A stretch of 64,000 nucleotides of DNA from WTFY01 sp965220875 (GTDB taxonomy: Bacteria; Pseudomonadota; Gammaproteobacteria; UBA4575): positions 992,001 through 1,056,000 of the forward strand of contig OZ244849.1 in assembly GCA_965220875.1 (NCBI GenBank). The letters run 5' to 3'. Below, one piece after another: positions 51,322 through 60,287 of this stretch. Position numbers and translations under genes: made by a program. The notes beneath the pieces are model-generated. The model saw only the letters and a program-made list of their open reading frames with translations. It was not told where the DNA came from and did not search any database. The number at the start of each line of letters is the position of its first letter. The stretch's first letter is position 1.

Positions 51322-52656
51322 CTAGTTCAGCCAGTCATCTATCTTTGTCAGGTCATCTGCCGACAGGACACCCGAGGCTTGTTTGAGCTGCAGCGTACTG
51401 AGAAGGTAGTCGTAGCGCGCATTCAGGAAGTCCCGTTTTGCCAGGAAGGTATCCTGCAGGGCCAGCAACGCGTCTACCGAGGTGCGCGTGCCGGCCTGGA
51501 ATTCGGCTTCAGTAGCACGGGCTGCAGCCTCGGTGGACTCCAGTGCTGTTGCCAAGGCCTTGACCCGGCTTATTGCGGAAATCACGTTCAGGTAGGCATC
51601 ACGGGCATCCTGTACCGTCTTGCGCCGCGTTTTCTCATATTCGTTCAGTAACACAGAGGCTTCGTGGTGTGCCTGCCTGATTCTGTAATAGGTTCTGCCG
51701 CCTTCGGCGATCGGTATATTCAGTTCCAGGCCTATGGTGGTATCCTCTGTTGATCTTGACCCGGACAGTCCGCCAGTATTCTCATCGGAATATGTCGCTA
51801 CCAAGTCCAGCGTTGGAAGATGTCGGGATTTCTGAAGCTTGATTTCTTGCTGGGCGATCTTGTTGGCGTATTCGCGAGACAGCAAAACCAGGTTCTGTTC
51901 CAGCGCTTTGGTAACCCAGTCTTCCGGGTTATCAGGAGTGGGTGACACAAGCTCCATCCTGTCGGAAAGTGTGTGCAGGAATTCCGGGCGATCCGCAATG
52001 ATGACTTCCAGCGCATCTTTGGTGATCTCAAGTTCGTTCAACGCTTCAATTTCCTCTACAACTGCCAGGTCATAGGAGGCCTGGGCTTCATACACGTCCG
52101 TGATGGCTATCAGACCTACTTGAAAGTGTTCCTTTGCCTGTGCCAGCTGGCGTTGAATGGCTTTTTTCTCGAATTTCCGGAGTGTGACGATATCCTGTGC
52201 AGCAAGCACATTGAAGTAGGCGCTAGCCGTACGCATGATCAGCGCCTGATGGGCAGCGTCCAAATCTATCTTTGCCTTTGCCACAGTATTTTTTGCCTGG
52301 CGCAACTGTACGAGAAATTCCGGATGATAAAGGGCCTGGCTGATATTCAGTCTGTAACCATGAGAGTTGAAATCCACTGTCCTGCCTGATATCCCGAACG
52401 TCTCTCCGTCACTTTCATGCCGGTTGTCTGCTGTCCGAGCAGTCATGCTCGCATGGGGCAGCAGGTTGGCACGAGCGATCGGCTGTGTCAGGATTTGGGC
52501 CTGATAGTTCGATTCTGCGATCTGCACATCGACATCGTGTTGCTTGGCCATCAGGAAAATTTCCATAAGGCTTTTTGCCGCAGCAGGTCCCGACAAGGCA
52601 CAAACCGTACAGAATATGAACAAGGGAATCAGCAATATCTTGGATTTCTGTTGCAT
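51322..52656 (-). CDS. tolC: TolC-family outer-membrane channel
   Basis: Outer-membrane/periplasmic channel for type I secretion and efflux. 444 residues: signal peptide ending at PAAAKS, then two repeats of the long-helix/strand pattern typical of OEP proteins (ALQQ-like helices QALYHPEFLVQLRQAKNTV and late AEFQAGTRTSVDALLAL). The placement between pcm-rhodanese and waaA is a known pcm-tolC-waaA arrangement in gammaproteobacteria, which supports TolC over NodT-type lipoproteins; no lipobox Cys is at the predicted cleavage site. Confidence 0.93.
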   Translation of the reverse strand: MQQKSKILLIPLFIFCTVCALSGPAAAKSLMEIFLMAKQHDVDVQIAESNYQAQILTQPIARANLLPHASMTARTADNRHESDGETFGISGRTVDFNSHGYRLNISQALYHPEFLVQLRQAKNTVAKAKIDLDAAHQALIMRTASAYFNVLAAQDIVTLRKFEKKAIQRQLAQAKEHFQVGLIAITDVYEAQASYDLAVVEEIEALNELEITKDALEVIIADRPEFLHTLSDRMELVSPTPDNPEDWVTKALEQNLVLLSREYANKIAQQEIKLQKSRHLPTLDLVATYSDENTGGLSGSRSTEDTTIGLELNIPIAEGGRTYYRIRQAHHEASVLLNEYEKTRRKTVQDARDAYLNVISAISRVKALATALESTEAAARATEAEFQAGTRTSVDALLALQDTFLAKRDFLNARYDYLLSTLQLKQASGVLSADDLTKIDDWLN

Positions 52657-52697
52657 GGCTTTTTTCGGGGGTCTGGAAGTGTACGATTCTACGAGTT

Positions 52698-53024
52698 TCA
52701 GTAAACGGGCATGGATGGATCAACCTCTTTTGCCCATCCATCGATTCCACTCGAAAGGTTGATGACTTTGGTGAAACTGTGCTTTGTCAGATAGCTGGCA
52801 ACTGCCCGGCTGCGGATGCCGTGATGACAGATGACAACGATTTCCTGGTCAGGATCGAAGTCTCGCAGGGCGGCAGGGATCAGCCTGATCGGTACGAGGG
52901 TCGTCTCAGGCAGATGGCAGCGTTCGTATTCCCAGGGTTCTCTGACATCGAGCAGTACAGGCTTGGTCTTGGCCAGTTGCAGGTGTTTCTTGAGCTCTTG
53001 AGGACTGTACTCCCTGAACGTCAT
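52698..53024 (-). CDS. rhodanese-domain protein
   Basis: 108 residues, a single rhodanese domain. It opens with YSPQELKKHLQ, has the DVREPWEYERCHLP loop, and the active-site Cys in VICHHGIRS (CxxGxR loop, Cys about 69), with the closing INLSSGIDGWA. Likely a cytoplasmic persulfide carrier such as a GlpE-like protein. Its start overlaps the pcm stop as ATGA, so it is co-translated with pcm; tolC follows 41 nt downstream. Physiological partner unknown. Confidence 0.93.
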   Translation of the reverse strand: MTFREYSPQELKKHLQLAKTKPVLLDVREPWEYERCHLPETTLVPIRLIPAALRDFDPDQEIVVICHHGIRSRAVASYLTKHSFTKVINLSSGIDGWAKEVDPSMPVY

Positions 53025-53674
53025 AACTGGAAAGCCTGGGGTTCTTCTAGCCCCATCAAGGGAGGAAGGTTGGTTTCTAGCAGTGCAGAGCGACTCAAGG
53101 CCTCTGCATCTACCTTGGTGAGTAACTGTGCCTGCATCACTGGAGCCTTGCCTGTTACTACAAACATGCGCCCACCTATTGCCAGAAAGGGCTCGAATGT
53201 ATCCTGGTATACTGGCATTGAGGCAGTGACAGCGATGATATCATACTGGCCCGTTAAACGTTCTTGAAAGGCGTCACCCAGAGCAAAGCGGACATTGCTG
53301 GTTCCAAGTAATTTCACATTCTCCTGTGCCTGGCTTGAAAGGTCTTCGAACCATTCGATCGTGTCCACATGGCTGCCCAGCCTGGCCAGGCATGCAGTGA
53401 CATACCCGCTTCCGGTTCCAATTTCCAAGATCCTGTCACCAGATTTGATCTGCAGGGCCTGCAGCATGCGTGCCTCTAGTTTCGGGGACATCATGAACTG
53501 CCCTTGCGGCAAGGGGATTTCCAGATCGGAAAACGCAAGCTTGCGGTACCGTTCAGGCACGAACTGCTCACGAGGAGTCTGTTCAACTACCCTGAGCACT
53601 TCGTTGTCCAGAACCTCCCAGGGACGAATCTGCTGTTTGATCATGTTGATTCGTGCTTGCTCGATATCCATCAT
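53021..53674 (-). CDS. pcm: protein-L-isoaspartate O-methyltransferase family protein
   Basis: SAM methyltransferase that starts repair of isoaspartyl residues. 217 residues: QQIRPWEVLD near the N-terminus, then PREQFVPERYRKLAFSD, the substrate-loop GQFMMSPKLEARMLQAL and SAM motif I ILEIGTGSGYVTACLA. In this pcm-rhodanese-tolC arrangement the genes are often labelled pcm although repair activity is not always shown. The start may be the second Met. Divergent from waaF with 143 nt between. Confidence 0.9.
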   Translation of the reverse strand: MMDIEQARINMIKQQIRPWEVLDNEVLRVVEQTPREQFVPERYRKLAFSDLEIPLPQGQFMMSPKLEARMLQALQIKSGDRILEIGTGSGYVTACLARLGSHVDTIEWFEDLSSQAQENVKLLGTSNVRFALGDAFQERLTGQYDIIAVTASMPVYQDTFEPFLAIGGRMFVVTGKAPVMQAQLLTKVDAEALSRSALLETNLPPLMGLEEPQAFQL

Positions 53675-53817
53675 CCTGCCCAGGGCTAGTCTGTTATAGT
53701 TTCATGCGATTGCGCACTATACCAGTATCATATATGCAAGAACTATAACCCTGCAGCTTTATTGCGCGGCCTGCAGGATCAGTCCTTTTTCACGACGCCG
53801 GTAAGACGAAAATACTT

Positions 53818-54906
53818 TTGAAAACCAGGAAAATACTTGTAATAGGTCCGGCATGGGTCGGAGACATGGTGATGGTCCAGAGCCTGTTCATGGCCTTGAA
53901 GCAACAGAGTCGAGAGAACATCATCGACGTAGTGGCGCCTGCATGGTCTGCTCCCGTGCTTGCCAGGATGGCAGAGGTGAGAAAGACCATTCAAGTCGAT
54001 CTGGCGCATGGCGAACTGGGACTGCTGAAACGCTTGCGCATGGGCAGCGCATTGCGGGGCAGGTACGATCAATGCATCATTTTGCCCAGGTCTTTCAAGT
54101 CTGCACTGATTCCCTATTTTGCAGGTATCCCTCGACGTACCGCCTATCGAGGCGAAATGCGCTTTGGAGTCGTGAATGATATGCGAATGCTGAACAGGGA
54201 CATGGCATACAGGGCAGTGGAAAAGTATGTCAGCCTGGGGCTTGAACGGTCGCAGTCAGAGCAAATTCCCGAGATTTGTTACCCGAAGCTGCAGGTGCAT
54301 GAAGACAGGCGCAGCAAGGCAGCAGCCAGGCTCGGAATGGATGAGTCGAAACCATGTATTGCCCTGATGCCTGGTGCTGAATTCGGACCTTCCAAGCGAT
54401 GGCCGGCAAGGTATTTTGGTGAGCTCGCCATTCTGTTCAGAGAGCAAGGCTTTGAAGTCTACGTTTTCGGTTCCCCCAATGACCGCGCCATCGGGCAAGA
54501 AGTAGTGAGTGCATCCGGTGGAATTGCCAAAAATCTATGCGGGCAGACCAGCCTTGAGGAAGTCATCGATTTGCTATCACTGGCAAAGGTCGCAGTGACC
54601 AATGATTCAGGGTTGATGCACATCGCCGCCGCGGTGGGCCGGCCTGTGGTTGCCATGTACGGGTCAATAACGCCTGAGTACACTCCGCCGTTAACCGACT
54701 CGGCAATCATCCACTACCTGGATCTGGATTGCAGCCCGTGCTGGAAAAAACAGTGTCCGTATGGACACTACAATTGCCTGCGCAATCTTTCCGTCGGCCA
54801 GGTGTATGACAGCGCGCAAGAGTTGCTCGGCGCCACATCCGTTAGAGAAAATAATCACCCCGGTCAAAGCTTGGAGCCAGCGAATCCAGTTTTTCCGGGT
54901 GATTAA
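53818..54906 (+). CDS. waaF: LPS heptosyltransferase II WaaF
   Basis: Adds the second heptose to the LPS inner core from ADP-heptose. 362 residues from a TTG start (KTRKILVIGPAWVGDMVMVQ follows); no ATG fits the conserved N-terminus. The catalytic Asp is in GPAWVGDMV; the donor domain carries GAEFGPSKRWPARYF and TNDSGLMHIAAAVGRPVVAMYG (given in part, TNDSGLMHIA). The late CSPCWKKQCPYGHYNCL is the Cys-rich segment of WaaF proteins. The last 65 nt overlap the end of the radical-SAM gene on the other strand. Confidence 0.94.
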   Translation: MKTRKILVIGPAWVGDMVMVQSLFMALKQQSRENIIDVVAPAWSAPVLARMAEVRKTIQVDLAHGELGLLKRLRMGSALRGRYDQCIILPRSFKSALIPYFAGIPRRTAYRGEMRFGVVNDMRMLNRDMAYRAVEKYVSLGLERSQSEQIPEICYPKLQVHEDRRSKAAARLGMDESKPCIALMPGAEFGPSKRWPARYFGELAILFREQGFEVYVFGSPNDRAIGQEVVSASGGIAKNLCGQTSLEEVIDLLSLAKVAVTNDSGLMHIAAAVGRPVVAMYGSITPEYTPPLTDSAIIHYLDLDCSPCWKKQCPYGHYNCLRNLSVGQVYDSAQELLGATSVRENNHPGQSLEPANPVFPGD

Positions 54907-56239
54907 TCAGATCTTCGATAAACCAGTTCGCATGGTTGTACAGGCAGGTTACATCCTTGCATTCCTCGGTGGCGTCAAACGTCTCGATCAGCTTCAGGGT
55001 GTTTTTCTGTGTGGCCTGTAGTCCGTTTTGCGTGGCATACGTGTGCTTCCCTCCCAGCAGGGCTTGCGGTACATGGCGGTATACCGGGCAGTTGAACACG
55101 CCCAGCGGGCTGAGTACCTGCCTGAAATACTGCATGTGACAGTTGTGGGGCTGCTTGCTGTAGTCCGTGTATGTACCGTTTTCCAGTACCCGCAGGTTCG
55201 TACTCTCGATCACTGAGAATTTGTTGTCCTCCAGTTGCTTGGCCTGAACAATGGCATCGCGGATCCGGTTCATGGTGGAGGCAACTGATTCCTGTTGCTT
55301 GTCTATCCCCACGATTTCGGCGTTGTTCAGTTCGGACCGGGTCAGGAACGGCTTGTAGGAAATGTAGTCAAATTCATGCTGTTTGGCGAGCTTGGCAGCG
55401 GCAACCATTTCATCAATATTTTCAATAATCTGCGTATCGTTGGTCTCGCAGTCTTTCCAGACAATGATGAAACTGAACCCGATCATGAACCGGGGACTCA
55501 GCTTTTTGATCGCGGGTATATGGGCGCAAATCCACTCCAGTGTGCACTTCTTGCTGCCGGGTTTGTGCATGGCACGAAACGTTTCATTTGTACCCGAATC
55601 AAGAGACAGACGCACCCAGTCCCGTTCCTGCAGCACATCAGCCACGGCTTCAATTTTCTTCATCATGCTGCCGTTGGTTACCACGCCGATCTGTGTGCCC
55701 ATGGATTTGAGATGCCGTACAACATCTTCGAAACCCTTGTAGGCGGTAGGTTCACCGCCGCCGATAATGATGACCGAGCGCAAGCCGTTGTCAACCAGAT
55801 GCGTCAATGAGTCCTTGAGCAGTTCATGATCGTAGTTGATATTCTTGTTCAGGATATCCATGTCTACGCAGTGGTCACACCGGTAATTGCAGGCCGTGGT
55901 CACATCCAGGTTGATGGAAACCGGAGCCTGTCCAGGTGTGGTTTCCAGCGCCTGTTCAAAGGTCATGGATCCTGTCGCAAATCCTTCTCTCCATCGTGCC
56001 TGCCAGCGCACATAATCCTTCAGGCTTTCAAGCACCTCGGGCTGGAGCAGCTTGCCCATGAAATCATGCAGGGGAGACAGTTCTGTCTGTTTTTTGACCT
56101 GGCGTGGGGTCGCTTTTACATGCAAGGGCTTCCATGCAATATCCTGGTTCGACCCTGGCTCAAACTTGCTGAAATGGATCAGGGGCGAAATCTGGAGCAG
56201 CACTTCGCCACTGTCGGAATGAATTTTTCCTACCGTCAT
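54842..56239 (-). CDS. radical-SAM protein of unknown function with C-terminal cysteine cluster
   Basis: 465 residues. The radical-SAM CxxxCxxC is CNYRCDHC (about residue 116 on), followed by the SAM-binding IIGGGEPTAYKG. The C-terminal part has further cysteines in HNCHMQYFRQVL, GVFNCPVYRH and ECKDVTCLYNH, laid out like a SPASM-type auxiliary cluster domain. Such enzymes modify peptides, sugars or cyclitols. It is preceded with a 4-nt overlap by a Gfo/Idh-type oxidoreductase and sits beside waaF, suggesting a modified sugar, but the substrate is unknown. Confidence 0.88.
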   Translation of the reverse strand: MTVGKIHSDSGEVLLQISPLIHFSKFEPGSNQDIAWKPLHVKATPRQVKKQTELSPLHDFMGKLLQPEVLESLKDYVRWQARWREGFATGSMTFEQALETTPGQAPVSINLDVTTACNYRCDHCVDMDILNKNINYDHELLKDSLTHLVDNGLRSVIIIGGGEPTAYKGFEDVVRHLKSMGTQIGVVTNGSMMKKIEAVADVLQERDWVRLSLDSGTNETFRAMHKPGSKKCTLEWICAHIPAIKKLSPRFMIGFSFIIVWKDCETNDTQIIENIDEMVAAAKLAKQHEFDYISYKPFLTRSELNNAEIVGIDKQQESVASTMNRIRDAIVQAKQLEDNKFSVIESTNLRVLENGTYTDYSKQPHNCHMQYFRQVLSPLGVFNCPVYRHVPQALLGGKHTYATQNGLQATQKNTLKLIETFDATEECKDVTCLYNHANWFIEDLINHPEKLDSLAPSFDRGDYFL

Positions 56240-57207
56240 GATTGGGTGCCTACAGCCTGGTAAATTTGCAACAGGTGTTCCATCCCGTCTATTAATGCAG
56301 TTTCATCCAAGGCGGATACAGAATGTATGGATCCTAAAAAGTTTTTGATCGAGGACAATAAAGGGTCCACGATCTGTAATCGTTTTCCGGGTACTTTCAA
56401 TGATATCAGGTAATCTGGCAGATCAACATGCCTGTCTACTCGCCTGTCGTTGATGGCATAGGCAGCTGGTCTGGGCATCTCGGAGGTGGGATTCAAAAAC
56501 AAGGCAGTCTTGCAATCCCCTGCTGCGTGCTGGTAATGGAACTGGATGTGCAGTTCCTTGGCGGCATTGGAGCTTGTAGGGCCGCAGCGAATGTCATGAA
56601 TCCGTCCACCCCCGAACAGGGCATACAGCATGCTGAGCAGGTGGGGCACCGAATCGACGATCATTTCCTCGCCAGCACTGGCCGGAGAAAGCCACATGGT
56701 AAAGCTCCTGATTTCCCTGGCGGGCGGGCTGTGTTTTGGGTTTAACTCGTAGTAGCCGGGCAGCGTGTACGGCCACTGTGTGTTCAGTTGCAGGACGATG
56801 TTCTTCCTATTGCATAGCTGGACAAGGCGGATGGTCTCGGCCATGACGAGCCGGGCATCTGTCTCCGATCTCACTTCCTTCCTTGGCCACCAAAGTGGTT
56901 TTTCGCAGAATATGTGGCAACCTGCCTCAGCGGAGGGATCCAGGTGCTGGAGATGTGCCGTGGTGGGAGAGCAGATTGCCACGATATCGACAGGAACGCT
57001 CTCAAGCATCTTTTCCGTGTCTGCAAAGGCCTCGCAGCTGTCTCCGTATTCCTTTCTCAAGTGCTCTGCCGCACTCGCTGCAGACTGCCTGGAACTGCTG
57101 ACGACTGCGCTTAAATGAGCGCCCAGCATATGAAAGATTTTTGCAACGTAAGGCCCGGTACCCTGTTTGTTGCGGGAGGGGCCTATGATGGCAACGTTGT
57201 AAGGCAT
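56236..57207 (-). CDS. Gfo/Idh/MocA-family oxidoreductase
   Basis: 323 residues from the ATG at 57207 (MPYNVAIIG). NAD(P)-binding domain with an extended glycine loop GPSRNKQGTGPYVAKIF instead of plain GxGxxG, then the family's CSPTTAHLQH and EKP motif (FCEKPLWW). The C-terminal half is the alpha/beta dimerisation-substrate domain. Likely oxidises a sugar or cyclitol hydroxyl. Its stop overlaps the radical-SAM start (ATGA), so the two form a two-gene operon diverging from thiC. Substrate unknown. Confidence 0.88.
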   Translation of the reverse strand: MPYNVAIIGPSRNKQGTGPYVAKIFHMLGAHLSAVVSSSRQSAASAAEHLRKEYGDSCEAFADTEKMLESVPVDIVAICSPTTAHLQHLDPSAEAGCHIFCEKPLWWPRKEVRSETDARLVMAETIRLVQLCNRKNIVLQLNTQWPYTLPGYYELNPKHSPPAREIRSFTMWLSPASAGEEMIVDSVPHLLSMLYALFGGGRIHDIRCGPTSSNAAKELHIQFHYQHAAGDCKTALFLNPTSEMPRPAAYAINDRRVDRHVDLPDYLISLKVPGKRLQIVDPLLSSIKNFLGSIHSVSALDETALIDGMEHLLQIYQAVGTQS

Positions 57208-57506
57208 GGGTCTACGGGGAAGCCCAGATGGAATCACCTGAACGGTGCATACAGTGCCTGTGCCATTTAGGTTTCTGCATGAGTCAGTCTGCTCTTGAGT
57301 GGCTTTTCCTATGCAACAATGAGCATTATCCTTTAGTATTGCAAGTCCAAGGGCCGAAGGTGCCGGGTCGTTGATAATCTGGCCGGTGTTTCCTATATGG
57401 AGGCCGGGTCAGGCAACGCATGCGAGGGAAAATGCTTTGCCGCTGGCCTGCTGACATGTGGGTTTGTCCCGCTGTCGCACCACCGCCATAGAGAAAGGTA
57501 GACGAT

Positions 57507-59399
57507 ATGAGTGCAATTGCCAGTTCCATGCGGGATAAAACTGCCCAGCTTTCTGCTGACGTTGAGCAGCCTTTTCCCAACTCGCATAAAGTATATGTTC
57601 AGGGGTCCTGCAAAGATCTGAGGGTAGGGATGCGAGAAGTTCATTGTTCGGCCAGCCCGGGCACTTTTGGCGGGGGCCAGAATCCGCCCATAACAATTTA
57701 CGATACTTCGGGCCCTTATTCCGACCCGGACATACAGGTGAATTTGATGCAGGGACTGCCATCTGTACGTACTGCCTGGATAGAACAGCGAAATGACACG
57801 TTACAGCTCGCACAACCATCTTCGGAATATGGCCGGATGCGGCAGAGTGACCCGCGAACCGCGCACTTGCGGTTTGAGCATCATCGACTTCCCCTTCGGG
57901 CCAGGCCGGGCCGGGCCGTCACACAGATGCACTACGCGCGACGCGGAACCATCACACCCGAGATGGAATATGTAGCACTGCGTGAGGATATGCGGCTGCA
58001 GCAGCACCGCCAGGACACCCGCTACGGGAAACTACTGCATCAACACAAGGGTCAGAGATTCGGAGCGAGCCTGCCCGAGACGGTTACCCCGGAATTCGTA
58101 CGTGAAGAAGTCGCAGCCGGACGCGCCATCATTCCAAACAACATCAATCATCCCGAGTCAGAGCCGATGATTATTGGCAGGAACTTCCTGGTAAAGGTCA
58201 ATACCAATCTGGGCAACTCCGTGATTGCTTCTTCCATCGAGGAAGAAGTGGAAAAAATGGCATGGGCCGTACGTTGGGGGAGCGATACGATCATGGACCT
58301 GTCAACTGGTAAACACATCCATGAAACCCGCGAATGGATCATACGCAACTCGCCTGTCCCGGTTGGCACGGTCCCGATATACCAGGCACTTGAGAAAGTG
58401 CATGGCAAGGCCGAGGAACTGACCTGGGACCTGTACAGGGATACGCTGATTGAACAGGCTGAGCAGGGTGTGGATTATTTCACGGTGCATGCGGGGGTGC
58501 GATTGGCGTATGTGCCGCTGACGGTTGATCGCACGACAGGCATCGTGTCGCGCGGAGGCTCGATCATGGCAAAGTGGTGCCTGGCGCATCATCAGGAAAG
58601 CTTTCTTTATACGCATTTTGAGGAAATTTGCGAGATCTTGCAGGCCTATGACGTGGCCTTTTCACTTGGAGACGGGCTGCGGCCGGGATGTATTGCAGAT
58701 GCGAACGACGAGGCCCAGTTTGCCGAACTGAAAACGCTGGGAGAGCTGACAAGGATTGCATGGGAGCATGACGTGCAGGTCATGGTTGAGGGACCTGGTC
58801 ACATTCCGATGCAAATGATCAAGGAGAATGTGGACCGGGAACAAAGCGACTGTCTGGAAGCTCCCTTTTATACCCTGGGTCCGCTGGCCACAGATATCGC
58901 ACCAGGCTACGATCACATCACCTCTGCGATCGGTGCGGCAAACATAGGATGGTATGGGACTGCAATGTTATGTTATGTCACTCCCAAGGAACATTTGGGC
59001 TTGCCGGACAAGCAGGATGTGCGTGATGGAATTATTGCCTACAAGATCGCAGCACATGCTGCAGATCTGGCCAAGGGACATCCCGGTGCTCAGCTCAGGG
59101 ACAATGCCCTGTCCAAGGCGCGTTTTGAGTTTCGCTGGGAGGACCAGTTCAATCTGAGCCTGGATCCTGAACATGCACGTTCTTTGCATGATGAGAGCCT
59201 GCCCCGGGATTCGGCAAAAGTTGCTCATTTCTGTTCCATGTGCGGTCCGCATTTCTGCTCGATGAAAATCACGCAGGATGTACGGGATTACGCAGCCAGG
59301 CAGGGAATCGATGAGATTCCAATTGCCATTGAACAGGGCCTGCGGGAAAAAGCGCGTGAATTCAGGGAGTCGGAGGCCAAATCCCGCCAGGAGGCGTGA
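57507..59399 (+). CDS. thiC: phosphomethylpyrimidine synthase ThiC
   Basis: Radical-SAM enzyme converting AIR to HMP-phosphate for thiamine. 630 residues (E. coli 631). The C-terminal cluster motif CSMCGPHFCSMK (CxxCx4C) is intact, as are FTVHAGV, SRGGSIMAKWCL, GDGLRPGCIADAND and EGPGHIPMQMI. AAAGGT precedes the ATG. The 299 nt between the oxidoreductase start and thiC do not show the TPP riboswitch core motifs that commonly precede thiC, and nothing else is recognised there. Confidence 0.97.
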   Translation: MSAIASSMRDKTAQLSADVEQPFPNSHKVYVQGSCKDLRVGMREVHCSASPGTFGGGQNPPITIYDTSGPYSDPDIQVNLMQGLPSVRTAWIEQRNDTLQLAQPSSEYGRMRQSDPRTAHLRFEHHRLPLRARPGRAVTQMHYARRGTITPEMEYVALREDMRLQQHRQDTRYGKLLHQHKGQRFGASLPETVTPEFVREEVAAGRAIIPNNINHPESEPMIIGRNFLVKVNTNLGNSVIASSIEEEVEKMAWAVRWGSDTIMDLSTGKHIHETREWIIRNSPVPVGTVPIYQALEKVHGKAEELTWDLYRDTLIEQAEQGVDYFTVHAGVRLAYVPLTVDRTTGIVSRGGSIMAKWCLAHHQESFLYTHFEEICEILQAYDVAFSLGDGLRPGCIADANDEAQFAELKTLGELTRIAWEHDVQVMVEGPGHIPMQMIKENVDREQSDCLEAPFYTLGPLATDIAPGYDHITSAIGAANIGWYGTAMLCYVTPKEHLGLPDKQDVRDGIIAYKIAAHAADLAKGHPGAQLRDNALSKARFEFRWEDQFNLSLDPEHARSLHDESLPRDSAKVAHFCSMCGPHFCSMKITQDVRDYAARQGIDEIPIAIEQGLREKAREFRESEAKSRQEA

Positions 59400-59645
59400 A
59401 CGCACACACTGTCTGTGCCCAGGCGTTACGCTGGGAAAGACCGGCTGGCTGAAATATTCGCTGGCGTACGGAAATGCTGAAGGGTTTGCTGTTCTTGAAC
59501 CGGTCTGCCTCGGGATGGCGACCGGAGTTGAAATTCAAGACGGAATGTCGAATGTTGTGCGGGTTCTTGCAGAAGCTGAATCTTGCAGCCAAATGACGGG
59601 ATCTGACTGGAACCGCTGAATCGGGTACGGGAGAGCAATGCAACC

Positions 59646-60269
59646 GTGTTTAGAGAATTGTGCATTGTAGACAAGCACCAGGCTCTGCCGGGTCGTGACG
59701 AACCGATGCAAGTGGCGGATGTGCATCATGTGAACGGCAATCCGCTATGCCCGCCTTTTCCTGGGGACATGGGTCTGGCAATGTTTGGCATGGGCTGTTT
59801 CTGGGGTGCAGAGAAAAAGTTTTGGCAACAGTTTGGGGTGTACTCCACCTCTGTAGGCTACTCGGGGGGCTTTACCCCAAATCCGACTTATCGAGAGGTA
59901 TGTTCCGGTATGACGGGGCATAATGAGGTCGTGCGTGTAGTATTCGCCTCCAGACTGGTCAGCTACGCTAATTTGGTGAAATTGTTCTGGGAGTCCCATG
60001 ATCCAACCCAGGGCATGCGCCAGGGAAATGATGTAGGGACGCAGTACCGCTCCGGGATCTATGTGTATAACGAAGAACAGCAGCAGATTGCGGAACAGAC
60101 GAGAGAGCGGTATCAACTGGCGTTAGGCCAGAAGGGCTACCCTTCCATTACAACTGAAATCCTCCCGGCGCCTGAATTCTACTATGCGGAGGACTACCAT
60201 CAGCAGTACCTGTCCAAGAATCCGGATGGCTATTGCGGGCTAGGAGGCACAGGGGTTGCACTGAAGTGA
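59646..60269 (+). CDS. msrA: peptide methionine sulfoxide reductase MsrA
   Basis: Reduces the S-epimer of methionine sulfoxide. 207 residues from a GTG start; the N-terminus through ALPGRDEPMQVADVHHVNG matches long MsrA forms. The catalytic Cys is in FGMGCFWGAEKKF, with YSGGFTPNPTYREVCSG, DPTQGMRQGNDVGTQYRSG and the resolving Cys in DGYCGLGG. The second C-terminal Cys found in E. coli (VCL) is Ala here, so recycling uses one resolving Cys. The 246 nt upstream, after thiC, hold nothing I recognise. Confidence 0.95.
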   Translation: MFRELCIVDKHQALPGRDEPMQVADVHHVNGNPLCPPFPGDMGLAMFGMGCFWGAEKKFWQQFGVYSTSVGYSGGFTPNPTYREVCSGMTGHNEVVRVVFASRLVSYANLVKLFWESHDPTQGMRQGNDVGTQYRSGIYVYNEEQQQIAEQTRERYQLALGQKGYPSITTEILPAPEFYYAEDYHQQYLSKNPDGYCGLGGTGVALK

Positions 60270-60287
60270 TCGCACCTTTGAGTCTTG

